This document shows, in pieces, positions 15,791-25,292 of a stretch of 57,939 nucleotides of DNA. The translations under genes were made by a program, and so were the position numbers. How positions within the stretch are numbered: position 1 is the first letter of the stretch; each line of letters opens with the position of its first letter. The stretch is taken from the NCBI GenBank assembly GCA_021844425.1, contig JAKBTL010000055.1:1-57939 (forward strand), given 5' to 3'. The notes under the pieces were generated by a model that ran no database searches, had not been told where the DNA came from, and saw only the letters and a program-made list of their open reading frames with translations. The DNA is from Actinomycetes bacterium. GTDB lineage: Bacteria; Actinomycetota; Acidimicrobiia; Acidimicrobiales; RAAP-2.

Positions 15791-17831
15791 CGCGCACCAC
15801 CCCCACGCGCTCGATCCGGACGTTCCTCGACACCTCGTCGACGGAGAGGACGGACATCCGCGGGAGCGCAGCGGCGAAGAGCCGCTGGAGCGCGGGCCTG
15901 AGCGGTCCTGCGACGAGGAGCACGGGCTCGCTCCCTTCGTGCGACGCCTGCTCGAACAGCGCACGGGCGCGGCCGACGAGGTGCTCGGCCACGGACGGCT
16001 CGACGACGAGCTCCGACTCGCCGCCGGTGACCCGGGTCCCTGCCGCGAGCTGGCGTTCGAACCCCACGTCGATCGTGACGACCGGGAGCACGCCGTCTCG
16101 TGCGTGCTGGACCGAGATCGCCGGTCCGAGCGCACGGCGCGCGGCCTCGACCATGCCCTCGTGGACCTTGGCGTCGCGCGCCCTCTCGGTGACCGCTTCG
16201 ACGATGCGCACCATGTCGGAGATGGGGACCCCTTGGTCGAGCAGGCAGACGAGCACGCGGTGGAGGTCGGACACCGTGACCTGGGCAGCCGCCATCTCGT
16301 CGACCGCGACCTTGTCGGACGACTTGCAGACGTCGAGGAAGGTCTGGACCTGCTGCATGGAGAGCAGCTCGCCGGCGTGCTTCGAGGCGACGTCGCCGAG
16401 ATGGGTGACGATCGCCGAGGCTCGGTCGACGACGGTGATCCCCGAAAGGCCGAGGGCGTCCGTCCGCATGTCGGCGGGGATCCACTTGGCCGGAAGGTTG
16501 AAGACGGGCTCGGTCGTGGCCTCTCCGGGGAGCGCGTCGATGCCGGTCCCGATCGCGAGCAGCCTGCCTGGAGGCGCCACCCCGCGGCCGGCCTCGACGC
16601 CGTTGACCCGGATCACGTACGCTCCGGGGTCGAGCTGGACGTTGTCGCGCGTGCGGACCTTGGGGACCAAGATGCCCTTCTCGTAGGCAAGCTTGCGGCG
16701 CATGGCACGGATGCGCGCGAGGAGGTCGCCCCCCCTCGTCTCGTCGACGAGCGGCGCGAGATTGGGCGCGATCTCGAGCTGCAAGGGCTCCACCTTGATC
16801 TCGGCCGCGAGCGCGTGCGGGCTGTCGGGCTCGACGGGAACCTCGGCGTGCTCGCGCTCCACCCTCTCCTTTTCCTTATGGGTGCTCGCCACCTTGATGA
16901 TCCTGCCGGCGAAGAGGAGGAGGAGCGCGCCGACGATCAAGAACGGCACGTGGGGGAGCCCTGGGACGAGCCCCATCAGGAGCACAGCGATGCCTGCGAT
17001 CTGCACCGCCCTCGGCTGGTTGCCGAACTGGGTGGCGACGTCGAAGCCGAAGTCCTCGTCGGTCGTCGCGGTGCGCGTGACGATGATGCCGGTGGAGATC
17101 GAGAGCAAGAGGGCGGGGATCTGGGAGACCAGCCCGTCGCCGACCGACAGGATCGAGTACGTATGGATCGCCTGGCTGATCGAATCGTGGTGCTCGATCA
17201 CCCCGACGGCGAAACCCCCGATCAGGTTCACGAGCACGATCACGAGCGCGGCGACGGCGTCGCCTCGCACGAACTTGGACGCTCCGTCCATCGACCCGTA
17301 GAAGTCCGAGGCGTTGTCGATCTCCTTGCGGCGCCTGATCGCCTCGTCTCGGTCGATGAGCCCTGCGCTCAGGTCGCTGTCGATGGCGACCAGCTTCGGG
17401 GTCATGGCGTCCAGGGAGAACCGGGCAGCCACCTCCGAGACGCGCCCCGCGCCGGCGGTCACGACGACGAACTGGATCACGATCAGGATCAGGAAGACGA
17501 CGAGGCCGACGACGATCTGTCCGCCGACCACGAAGTTCCCGAACGCGTTCACGACGGTGCCCGCGTAGCCGTGGAGGAGCACCATGCGCGTCACGCTCAC
17601 GTTGAGCGCGAGCCGGAACAGCGTCGCGACGAGGAGGAGCGTGGGGAAGGTGGAGAAGTCCTTCGGCTTGCGCACGTGCATGGTGGTGAGGAGGACTACC
17701 AATGCGAAGCTCAGGTTGAGCGTGATCATGATGTCGAGCAGGACGGTCGGGATCGGCACGACGAGCATCACCACGATGGCGATGACGATGGCCGGGACCC
17801 CGAAGAGCCCCATCCGCTGTCGCAGGTTCAC
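15768..17831 (-). CDS. flhA: Flagellar type III export gate protein FlhA
   Basis: A 687-residue export gate protein. The N-terminal half has about eight membrane helices (GLFGVPAIVIAIVVMLVVPI; ITLNLSFALVVLLTTMHV; the FHIPEP-type loop FPTLLLVATLFRLALNVSV). A cytoplasmic FlhA-C domain follows (VPKVRTRDNVQLDPGAYVIR, ARRALGPAISVQHARDGVLP). I chose GTG 17831 because GGAG lies six bases upstream and relatives begin near this point; an open frame extends back to 17906. It lies 126 bases after the glycosyltransferase-methyltransferase gene, with the flhF-like gene overlapping its end. It forms the nonameric ring receiving chaperone-substrate complexes. Confidence 0.95.
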   Translation of the reverse strand: MNLRQRMGLFGVPAIVIAIVVMLVVPIPTVLLDIMITLNLSFALVVLLTTMHVRKPKDFSTFPTLLLVATLFRLALNVSVTRMVLLHGYAGTVVNAFGNFVVGGQIVVGLVVFLILIVIQFVVVTAGAGRVSEVAARFSLDAMTPKLVAIDSDLSAGLIDRDEAIRRRKEIDNASDFYGSMDGASKFVRGDAVAALVIVLVNLIGGFAVGVIEHHDSISQAIHTYSILSVGDGLVSQIPALLLSISTGIIVTRTATTDEDFGFDVATQFGNQPRAVQIAGIAVLLMGLVPGLPHVPFLIVGALLLLFAGRIIKVASTHKEKERVEREHAEVPVEPDSPHALAAEIKVEPLQLEIAPNLAPLVDETRGGDLLARIRAMRRKLAYEKGILVPKVRTRDNVQLDPGAYVIRVNGVEAGRGVAPPGRLLAIGTGIDALPGEATTEPVFNLPAKWIPADMRTDALGLSGITVVDRASAIVTHLGDVASKHAGELLSMQQVQTFLDVCKSSDKVAVDEMAAAQVTVSDLHRVLVCLLDQGVPISDMVRIVEAVTERARDAKVHEGMVEAARRALGPAISVQHARDGVLPVVTIDVGFERQLAAGTRVTGGESELVVEPSVAEHLVGRARALFEQASHEGSEPVLLVAGPLRPALQRLFAAALPRMSVLSVDEVSRNVRIERVGVVRGAAVVAA

Positions 17832-17957
17832 GAGTCGCTCCGGACGACGTGGGACGTTCCTCCCCGCTATCTCCTCGCGGGCACACCGCCGCCGTCCTGG
17901 CCGCACCCTGGTTATCGGCTGGACGGCGCGCGAGCTGAAGCTCGACCGGCCCGAGGC

Positions 17958-20900
17958 CTATCGAGTCGCGACGACGGCGTAGTCCAAGCAGGTGAGCAGG
18001 TCCTTGACCAGCTCACCCGAACCCCAGGGGAAGAGCACCGTCGCCTCTTTGAACCCTGCGTGACGGCACAGGAGCACCGCGACTTCGGGGAAGACCTGGC
18101 GTTGGTGGGTGAGGTCGATCCAGAAGTTCTTGCGGGCGAAGGCGCAGTGAGGGTTCACGGTCTCGGCGACGAGGACGCCCCCGTCCCGGAGCGCTCTGCG
18201 AGCCTGCACGAAGAACGCCTCGACGTCAGGTCCTTGGAGGTGCTCGACGACCTGGGCCGAGAACACGGCGCCGAGGGAGCCTTCGGCGAGCTTGGCCAGG
18301 TGGGCGAGCGCGTCGTCGCACTCGACGTCGAGCCCCTTCGCCTTGGCCCGCGCCGCCATCGACGCGTCGGCATCCACGCCGTAGGCCTCGACGCCCGCTT
18401 CCTTCAAGAGCTCGAGCATCTCGCCGCGTCCGCAGCCGAAGTCGAAGACCGGCGCACTCACCTCGAGCAGCGGGAGGTACACGCGCTGGAGGCGTCGGAT
18501 CGTCTCCTCGGGTGCCCGGAAGACGTCCTCGAAGCCGGCGTACCCCTCCTCGAGGCCGCGACCCTCTCGAAACCCGATGACCGGCCGGCCGGCCCGCCCT
18601 TGGACGACGAGCTGTGGCGGAAGGGCGACAGTGCCGTCTCTCAGGACCGAGGCCTCGAGCCTGAGGGAAGCGAGCTCGCTCCTCAGCTCGGCGAGGGCCT
18701 CGTCGACCTTCTGGAAGCCGGTAGCGGTGAGCTTGGCCAAGGCATCGACACGGTCGTGCGGGGCGCCGGCTCGCCCGACGGCCTCCTTCGGGCTGCCGCC
18801 TCCTGTGAGGGGGCTCTGCAGGCTGCCGCCTCCTCCGACGACGGGCCCCTGGGCGAGCGCCACGAGGCGCTCCTTGACGCGCTCGGCAGCCTTTTGGATG
18901 CCGAGCCCACCTTCGATGCGCCGGCGCCCCGCGGCACCCTTGGAGCGGCGCAGGTTGGCGTCTTCGACCGATTTCCGGAGCGTCGCCCTTAGGGCTGCTT
19001 TGTCCGGCTCGGCGAGCCAGAACCCCGCCGGCGAGGCGACGACGTCGGACATGGTGACGCGTCGGACCTCCGCGGGGAGGAGCCAGCTCGTCTCGGTGTC
19101 GCAGTAGTCCAGGGACGCGCCGTACCCCGTGACGATGGTGGGGAGCCCGCACGCCATCGCCTCCGCGACAGGCAGCGCGAACCCCTCCCCCCGGTATGGG
19201 TGGACGAGCACGTCGCACGCCCGGTACAGCGCCGCCATCTCCGCTGTGGTGAGCCGCCCCTCGACGATCTCGATGGCAGGCGCGCGCGGGTCGGCGGCCG
19301 CTGCCCTGGCGCGCTCATCCATCGCGATGTGACGGTAGACGCCGTCTGCCCCGAAGAGCTTGAGCACCAGGCACACGTCGTTGTCGGGGGAGAAGGTCCC
19401 GAGGTAGGCGTCGAGGAGCAGGTCGAAGCCCTTCCTGGCGATGGCCCCGCCCACGAAGAGCAACCGGACGCGCTTGTCGTTGCCGAGCGCGAACCTGGGA
19501 CCGCTCGGCGCGAAGGTCGCAGTGTCGACGCCGTGGGGGACGACGACGACCTTCTCCTCGGGAATTCCGCTTTGGACGTAGCAGTCCCGCACCCAGGTGG
19601 TCGGGACCCACACCTCGTCGGCGGCCTCCACCCCCCGAACCCAGTCCGCGGGCACGCCGCCGAACTCCCAGGGCTGCATGACGACGAGTCGCCCCTGCGC
19701 CAGGGGCGCGAAGTCCGGCGGCCAGCCGTCTCGCACCTCGACCGCAATGGATGTGCCGGGGCGCTCCGCGTGGTGGGCGAGGATGCGCTGTACCACCTCG
19801 CGATGGTCGTCAGGGAAGGGAGGTGGCTCGGCGGTCACCGGCTCGATGTCGAAGCGATCATCGCCCGCGAGCGCCAAGCACAGGTCGCGGTTCACCTTGG
19901 CGAACCCGCTGTCCGCGTAGAAGTCGCCGCGCCAGCGGACCCGAAGTCGAGGGGACCGACCGGCTGGCGGGGCCCCGGCGGTCGCCGGGCATCGGCTGAG
20001 CCGCGCGTCCGCGACCGCCGCGGCGCGGTCCCATCCCCATCGCTCGACGACGTCGGCCCGTGCCCGGGAGCCGAGCCGGTACCGGAGGTCCGCGTCGTTC
20101 GCCGAGCGCCGCAGGAGCTCGGAAAGGTGCTCTGCCGATGGCTCCGCCCAGCGCATCCCCCAGAAGTGTTCCACCTCCATGCGCTCGTCGATCTCGACCA
20201 GGTGCTCCACGTCGACGAGGAGGCTGTTTTCGTCGGTCATGAACTCGAGGTTCCCGCTCCAGCGGGTCCCGATGGCAGGCAGCCCGCAGGCCATCGCCTC
20301 GAGGAGCGGACGACCCCACCCCTCGCCCCTCGAGACGCCCACGAAGACGTCGGCAGCGGCCATCAGCCTCGGCATGTCTCCCGGGGAGAGAGGCGAGCCG
20401 AGCACCACGATCGGTGCGATCGTGGTGCGGTCGAGGCCTAGGCGGTCGAGCTCTTGGGCCAAGAGCGCCTCGGGCTTCTCGGCCCTCCGCCCTGCCGCGG
20501 CGGGGAGCGGGTCGCAGCGCAGCACGAGCGAGACGGGATCGTCGGGACCGAACGCCTCGGCCCACGCCCGGAGGAGCACGTCGACCGCCTTGCGGTAGCT
20601 CCACGCGAACACGCTGAGGAAGACCGTGCCCCTCGCCCCGGGCACCCGGAGCGCAGGAAGGCCTGGGCGCCACAGGTCGGTGTCCACTCCGCCGGGAACG
20701 ACGCGGATCGGCACGTCGACACCAGCCTCGCAGAACGTCTCGACGTTGAACGATGAGGGTACCCACACCTCGTCCATGCAGTTGAGCCTTTCCACCCATG
20801 AGCGGGGCAGGCTGTCGGTCTCGAACATCGTGCGGGCAATCGTCCGTGCCGCCCCGGTGACGGGGCCGACGGCGTAGCCAGGGACGTGGAAGACCGCGGT

Positions 20901-21170
20901 CACGGGCCCGACCGGGCTTTCTTCGAGGGCACGGCGGAGCTGGGATCCCTCGGGCTGCCGGAGCGACGCGACGGCGGACGTCGAGGCCTCTCCTACGCTT
21001 CGGGCCACGACGTGCCACCCGAGCTCGGAGAGCCCTCGGAGAAAGCCCCTGGCCTCTTCGCCGTAGCCCGAGTGGTTCAGGAAGGGTGCGCACCACAGGA
21101 GCGAGCCGCCTCGCCTGTTCGTCGCCGAGGCATCCGTCGCCGTGCCGGGGACAGGCAAGGTGCTGGACAT
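17958..21170 (-). CDS. Trifunctional glycosyltransferase-glycosyltransferase-methyltransferase
   Basis: A 1070-residue protein with three enzymes in one chain. First is a GT-B (GT4-like) domain at about 20-400 (NHSGYGEEARGFLRGLSELG; RGEGWGRPLLEAMACGLPAI). A second GT-B domain at about 410-800 has FYADSGFAKVNRDLCLALAG, VPHGVDTATFAPSG, FVGGAIARKGFDLLL and YRGEGFALPVAEAMACGLPT. After a coiled-coil linker (VDEALAELRSELASLRLEAS) comes a class I SAM methyltransferase at about 900-1070 (VFDFGCGRGEMLELLKEAGV). It probably adds two sugars and then a methyl group to a glycan, most likely on flagellin given its place between flhA and fliC. The start is ATG 21170, three bases after the upstream gene stops. 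Confidence 0.85.
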   Translation of the reverse strand: MSSTLPVPGTATDASATNRRGGSLLWCAPFLNHSGYGEEARGFLRGLSELGWHVVARSVGEASTSAVASLRQPEGSQLRRALEESPVGPVTAVFHVPGYAVGPVTGAARTIARTMFETDSLPRSWVERLNCMDEVWVPSSFNVETFCEAGVDVPIRVVPGGVDTDLWRPGLPALRVPGARGTVFLSVFAWSYRKAVDVLLRAWAEAFGPDDPVSLVLRCDPLPAAAGRRAEKPEALLAQELDRLGLDRTTIAPIVVLGSPLSPGDMPRLMAAADVFVGVSRGEGWGRPLLEAMACGLPAIGTRWSGNLEFMTDENSLLVDVEHLVEIDERMEVEHFWGMRWAEPSAEHLSELLRRSANDADLRYRLGSRARADVVERWGWDRAAAVADARLSRCPATAGAPPAGRSPRLRVRWRGDFYADSGFAKVNRDLCLALAGDDRFDIEPVTAEPPPFPDDHREVVQRILAHHAERPGTSIAVEVRDGWPPDFAPLAQGRLVVMQPWEFGGVPADWVRGVEAADEVWVPTTWVRDCYVQSGIPEEKVVVVPHGVDTATFAPSGPRFALGNDKRVRLLFVGGAIARKGFDLLLDAYLGTFSPDNDVCLVLKLFGADGVYRHIAMDERARAAAADPRAPAIEIVEGRLTTAEMAALYRACDVLVHPYRGEGFALPVAEAMACGLPTIVTGYGASLDYCDTETSWLLPAEVRRVTMSDVVASPAGFWLAEPDKAALRATLRKSVEDANLRRSKGAAGRRRIEGGLGIQKAAERVKERLVALAQGPVVGGGGSLQSPLTGGGSPKEAVGRAGAPHDRVDALAKLTATGFQKVDEALAELRSELASLRLEASVLRDGTVALPPQLVVQGRAGRPVIGFREGRGLEEGYAGFEDVFRAPEETIRRLQRVYLPLLEVSAPVFDFGCGRGEMLELLKEAGVEAYGVDADASMAARAKAKGLDVECDDALAHLAKLAEGSLGAVFSAQVVEHLQGPDVEAFFVQARRALRDGGVLVAETVNPHCAFARKNFWIDLTHQRQVFPEVAVLLCRHAGFKEATVLFPWGSGELVKDLLTCLDYAVVATR

Positions 21171-21173
21171 GCC

Positions 21174-24100
21174 TCAGGTATCGGGATGAGCGGGCGCGCG
21201 CTTGAGCACCCGCCTGCGGGCGGCGTCCCCCTTGTGCCTCCGGGTCTCCCGGTCCCCTGCCGCCTCACGGAGCGCAGCGCCGAGCGCCGCCCGCCGCGGC
21301 TCGAGCTGCCACATCGGCCCGGCCGCCGCCAGGACGCCGGCTTCTCGGGGAGCGACCTCGACCTCCCGCGCAGGCACCACGTAGCCCTCCTCTGGGCCGC
21401 ACAGCTCGTCGAAGGCGCTGCCGGCGAGGAACACCACGGGAAGGCCGCAGGCCATCGCCTCGAGCAGGGTCGCCGGGTCACCCTGGGCGCGCTCTGGGCA
21501 GACGAACGCGTCGCAGGCCCGGTAGAGCGCCGCTCGCTCCGACGGAGCGGACCCGGCGTCGACGAGGAGCACCTCGGGGTGACCGGAGCTCGACGCTGCC
21601 TTATGGACCTCCGAGAGAAGCGGGGAGCGTGCCGCGTCGGCCGTGGTGGCCACGACCAGGCAGACGCTGTCGTGCTCGTCGAATTCGACGAAGAACGACT
21701 CCAAGAGTGCGTCGATCCCGCTGCGCGCGGAGCAGTCGCCCAGGTAGAGGAGCAACGTGTGCTTCTGGGTGCGAAGCACGCGTCGCGGTCCGATCGGGCT
21801 GTACTCCTTCGCGTCCACCTCCACGCCCACCACGTGCACCTTGTCGCGCGCGACCCCGCTCGAGAGCGCGTGAGTGAGCGCCCAGGCGGTCGGCACGCGC
21901 ACCTCGTCGACCAGGTCACGGATGGGTCCTAGCCACTCGGCGGGCAGCGCGCCGTAGCCCCAGCGCAGGTCGGCCACCGCCAGGCCGCGGGTCTCGGAGA
22001 GGCGGACGCCGGGCGCGCACCACGGGGCGCGGGCTGCCGGCGCGTCGTGATGCGAAGGCAGGTCGGAGAGCGGGTCGGCTATGTCCTCGAAAGTCTCGGT
22101 CGGCGCCTGCGGGGCGATGTGCGTCCAGAGCTCGTCCATGCGCCGGTCGCAGAGCGCAGCGACAGCCTGCACCAGCTGCTCCACGTCGGCGCCGGGCACC
22201 GCGAGGGCCGGCGTGCCGCACATCTGGGCGGCCGCAAGCCAGTGCTCCGCGCCCGATCGGCAGCCGACGAGCACGGCGCGCGCCGCGCGGAGCCACGGAA
22301 GCGGGTCTGCGAGCACCCCGAGGTCGAGCGCGCCCGGCAGCTTCCGGGCCACTCCGCCGCCTCCGACAACCGCAACCGGGGCCTGGCCGAGGCGGCGAGA
22401 GAGCGCGGGGAGCAGCGTGCCCTCGAGGTGCGCCAGCTCCTCGGGCGTGGCGGCCTGGAAGTCGCCGACCAAGCACAGCCCGTCTCGCATCGAGAGAGGG
22501 AGGGCGCCCGGCGGAAAGAGGAGCTGGGGGGCCGACGCCCGACAGACGACGCGGTCCTGGCCGGGAGCCGCGGCCAGGACGAGGTCTGCGGGAGGCACCG
22601 GCAGGGCAGCGTCGTCGAGGTCCACGACCATCGCGGCTGCGGGCAGGAGCCGCCGGAGCGCGGTGTGCGGGCCGAAACGTGTGACGACCACCGTGTCGAA
22701 CCGACCGGCCGCGCACTGGCGAGCGACCTTGACCTCGCAGCCTTCGTTCCCGAAGTCGTCCACGTCGACGCCGTGTGAGCCCAGCAACTGCCTCGCCCCC
22801 CGCGCCGCAGGCTGGACCAGGGTCACGGCGTGGCCGCAGCGCCGCAGCGTGGCCGCGAGCGCCATCGCGCGGATGGAGGCCGTCGACGCGACGACGAGCA
22901 CTGCCCTCCCACTGCCCCCGCGTGCCTCGACCGACGGCCTCCCCTCGCGGCCAAACGTTGGAAGTTGCGGGGCAGGAGTGCACGACGAGACGGCGTCGAA
23001 GAGGTCGACGACCGAAGGCGCACGCCGCGCCAGCGCACGGCGCGCGCCGCCGCGTTCGTCGCCGCTGAGGCATTGGGTGAGCGCCACGACAACCATGCGC
23101 CCGCGAGGGTCGCCGTGACGATGGGTGGCGAGCGCTGCCGCGGTGACGGCCTCGACGAGCGTTCCCGACATCGTGACGAGCGGGCAGGCGTGCGCGAGGC
23201 CCGCGGCGTGCAGACGGTCGGACCACGCCTCTCGGCGGTCGAGGGGGAGGCTGGCAGCGACGCTGGCTGCCGTCGCGAGCACAGCGGTCGACGGCGCGAG
23301 CTCGTGCCAGGGTTCGAGCACTCGGTCGGCGACCCCGGCCTCGAGCTGGGGGAGCTGCCCTAGGAATGCGACCGCCCGGTCCTCGGGGACTGCACGCGCG
23401 ATCTCGCCGAGCGGGCGTCCCGCGTCCTCGAGGCATTGCACGAGCGTGCCCACGTGCACGTCCAGCCCGCCGTGCTCGGTGATGGTTCCGAGCAGGACGT
23501 CCGCTGCCTCGCTGTGCCTGCCGAGCCGAGAGAGCGCCGTCGCCTTCGGGACGGCAACGTCGTGTGCGTCGTACTCGAACCCGTCGTCGTCGACGCCTGG
23601 ATGCACCCGAGAGAGCGCCTCGAGCGCCTCTTCGTCCCGCCCCAGGGACACCAGCGCCCTGCCGCACTCGAGCTCGGCCAAGAGCGGGATCTTGGAGACG
23701 GCCCGGAGCTCGTCTACCGCGGCGAGCGCGTCCTCTCCGCGGTCGAGGCCGATCAAGGCGCCGATGATCGTGCGCAGCGCGAGTCGCTCGACCGCCGGGG
23801 TCGTCCCCGCGGCGATGGCTGCGCGCGCGAGGTCGACGGCCTCCTCGAGGTGACCGCGCAAGCTGTAGGAGCGCGCGAGGTTGACGAGCCTCGACGGCCA
23901 CGGGAGGCCCGAGCTGGCGGCGAGGTCGGAGAACGAGCTCGTCAGGTTCCGCCGTGCCTTGTCCCGGCTCTCGAAGTCCGCCGTGAGGTAGCCCCAGTGG
24001 GTGAGGCGGATTCCCTCGGCTGCCGCCATCTCGAGCTTCGGCGTGCCGGCACGCGCGACGACCTGCTCGTGGAGCTTCCCGGTCCACCTCCCGCAGGCGC

Positions 24101-25142
24101 GCCGGAAGAGCCGGCACGCCGGGTGTGCGAACGTGGTCGAGGCGTGCGCTCCGCGCAGGTTGTCGATCATGACGACGAAGGCCTCGACCTCTGCGTCCGC
24201 CTCCTCGAGCGCCGGACGCTGGGTAGGGCCGTCGGCGACGAGGGCTTCGTCGGCGTCGATCCATAGCACCCACTCGCCGCTGCAGTGGTCGAGCGCGGCG
24301 TTGCGCGCGCGGGCGAAGTCGCCGTCCCAGTCGCCCTCGACGACGAGTGCGCCTGCAGCCCGGGCGATCTCTCTCGTGTCGTCGGTCGACCCGGTGTCGT
24401 AGACCACCACCTCGTCGCAGAAGTGTTCGAGGGAGGCGAGGCATCGGCCGAGGTTGTCGTGCTCGTCCTTCACGATGAGGCAGGCAGAGACCAATGGACG
24501 CGCGCCGGGGGGCCTCGGGCCGGGTCGAGGGGGAGCTCCGCCGCCGTTGTGGAGGTAGGAGCCAGCCGCGACGACGACCCGTCTCCCCGAGGAAGCGACC
24601 GCGGTGCCGAGCGCGGCGACGGGGTAGGGGCGGTCGAGTGCCTGGAGCCCGCCTGAAGCGTCGAGGAGCTCCTGGCGCACGGCGATGCAGGGGCCGGAGA
24701 CGACCTTGGCGTCGATCGCCTGGCCGCCCAGGCGCGCCGCGAGGGTGGAGACGAAGGTGTGACGCACCCCTCGCTCGTTCGGTCGGTAGGGGACCCCGAC
24801 CAGCAGCTCGTCTCCCTCCGCGATATTGGTCCGCGGCGCGCATCCTCCGACCGCAGGGTCGTCCAGCGCCTCGACGAGCGCGTCAAGCCATGGGCCACAA
24901 GGCTCGGCACGTTCGTCGAGCACCACGACCACCCCGTGCATGCGGGGAGGTGCCGAAGGGCGCACGAGTGCCGCACGCTGGGCGACGCGCCACGTCCTCG
25001 GGGAGCGAGGGTCCGTGCCTGCGCCGAGGACGACCACGTTGTCTCCGGGAACGAGCGATGGTCCGAGGCGTGCGACGAGCGACCTGGCGCGACGCCGGTC
25101 GGGGCCGGCGAGCACCGTCACGGTGACGTTCACGTTGCGCAC
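21174..25142 (-). CDS. Giant multi-domain glycosyltransferase (GT2, TPR-like, GT-B)
   Basis: A 1322-residue protein divergent from fliC. An N-terminal GT2-like domain (about 1-205; VVSGPCIAVRQELLDASGG) is followed by a canonical GT2 domain at about 217-420 with ACLIVKDEHDNLGRCLASLE, VVVYDTGSTDDTREI and the metal site WIDADEAL. Next come a TPR-like helical region (about 420-600), a Rossmann-like half domain and a C-terminal GT4-like domain (KHTLLLYLGDCSARSGIDAL, YRACDAFVCPERAQGDPATL, LEAMACGLPVVFLAG). GTG 25142 has gagg just upstream; GTG 25133 is an alternative. The GT2-plus-TPR layout resembles O-glycan initiators or extenders. With the next gene it could decorate flagellin; substrate and sugar are unknown. 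Confidence 0.82.
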   Translation of the reverse strand: MRNVNVTVTVLAGPDRRRARSLVARLGPSLVPGDNVVVLGAGTDPRSPRTWRVAQRAALVRPSAPPRMHGVVVVLDERAEPCGPWLDALVEALDDPAVGGCAPRTNIAEGDELLVGVPYRPNERGVRHTFVSTLAARLGGQAIDAKVVSGPCIAVRQELLDASGGLQALDRPYPVAALGTAVASSGRRVVVAAGSYLHNGGGAPPRPGPRPPGARPLVSACLIVKDEHDNLGRCLASLEHFCDEVVVYDTGSTDDTREIARAAGALVVEGDWDGDFARARNAALDHCSGEWVLWIDADEALVADGPTQRPALEEADAEVEAFVVMIDNLRGAHASTTFAHPACRLFRRACGRWTGKLHEQVVARAGTPKLEMAAAEGIRLTHWGYLTADFESRDKARRNLTSSFSDLAASSGLPWPSRLVNLARSYSLRGHLEEAVDLARAAIAAGTTPAVERLALRTIIGALIGLDRGEDALAAVDELRAVSKIPLLAELECGRALVSLGRDEEALEALSRVHPGVDDDGFEYDAHDVAVPKATALSRLGRHSEAADVLLGTITEHGGLDVHVGTLVQCLEDAGRPLGEIARAVPEDRAVAFLGQLPQLEAGVADRVLEPWHELAPSTAVLATAASVAASLPLDRREAWSDRLHAAGLAHACPLVTMSGTLVEAVTAAALATHRHGDPRGRMVVVALTQCLSGDERGGARRALARRAPSVVDLFDAVSSCTPAPQLPTFGREGRPSVEARGGSGRAVLVVASTASIRAMALAATLRRCGHAVTLVQPAARGARQLLGSHGVDVDDFGNEGCEVKVARQCAAGRFDTVVVTRFGPHTALRRLLPAAAMVVDLDDAALPVPPADLVLAAAPGQDRVVCRASAPQLLFPPGALPLSMRDGLCLVGDFQAATPEELAHLEGTLLPALSRRLGQAPVAVVGGGGVARKLPGALDLGVLADPLPWLRAARAVLVGCRSGAEHWLAAAQMCGTPALAVPGADVEQLVQAVAALCDRRMDELWTHIAPQAPTETFEDIADPLSDLPSHHDAPAARAPWCAPGVRLSETRGLAVADLRWGYGALPAEWLGPIRDLVDEVRVPTAWALTHALSSGVARDKVHVVGVEVDAKEYSPIGPRRVLRTQKHTLLLYLGDCSARSGIDALLESFFVEFDEHDSVCLVVATTADAARSPLLSEVHKAASSSGHPEVLLVDAGSAPSERAALYRACDAFVCPERAQGDPATLLEAMACGLPVVFLAGSAFDELCGPEEGYVVPAREVEVAPREAGVLAAAGPMWQLEPRRAALGAALREAAGDRETRRHKGDAARRRVLKRAPAHPDT

Positions 25143-25173
25143 GCCTCGTCCATCGGCACACGACGTCGTGCCC

Positions 25174-25201
25174 TCAAGGTTCCCCTGCGCCCTGCCGATG
25201 G
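25174..25201 (+). promoter_or_regulatory. Sigma-28-type promoter of flagellin
   Basis: TCAAGGTT (25174-25181), a 12-base spacer and GCCGATGG (25194-25201), matching the sites before flbD and fliM. Transcription would start near 25208, giving a leader of about 85 bases. The site lies in the 150-base divergent gap between fliC and the glycosyltransferase operon. Confidence 0.75.
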
Positions 25202-25238
25202 TCTTCTCAGCCCGCTTTCGGGGCAAAGAGACGGCGTC

Positions 25239-25286
25239 GCTCGCACATGGAGGTACGAGCTCGCTGCTATTCGACAACAAGGAGGA
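25239..25286 (+). promoter_or_regulatory. Two predicted CsrA sites in the flagellin leader
   Basis: GCTCG (25239-25243) and CGAGC (25256-25260) can pair around a loop containing ACATGGAGGT (25245-25254), a perfect match to the CsrA consensus ACANGGANGU. A second site, ACAAGGAGGA (25277-25286), matches 9 of 10 positions and covers the Shine-Dalgarno sequence. The GGA cores are 32 bases apart. This mirrors the two-site leader of B. subtilis hag. Binding itself is inferred. Confidence 0.65.
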
Positions 25287-25292
25287 ATACGG

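Noticed and set aside
15939-18992. Plus-strand open frame of about 1017 codons opposite flhA and the glycosyltransferase gene
   Set aside because: Its composition (Asp, Arg, Gly, His, Val) is the mirror of the real minus-strand genes and no motif is seen; it is a product of high G+C.
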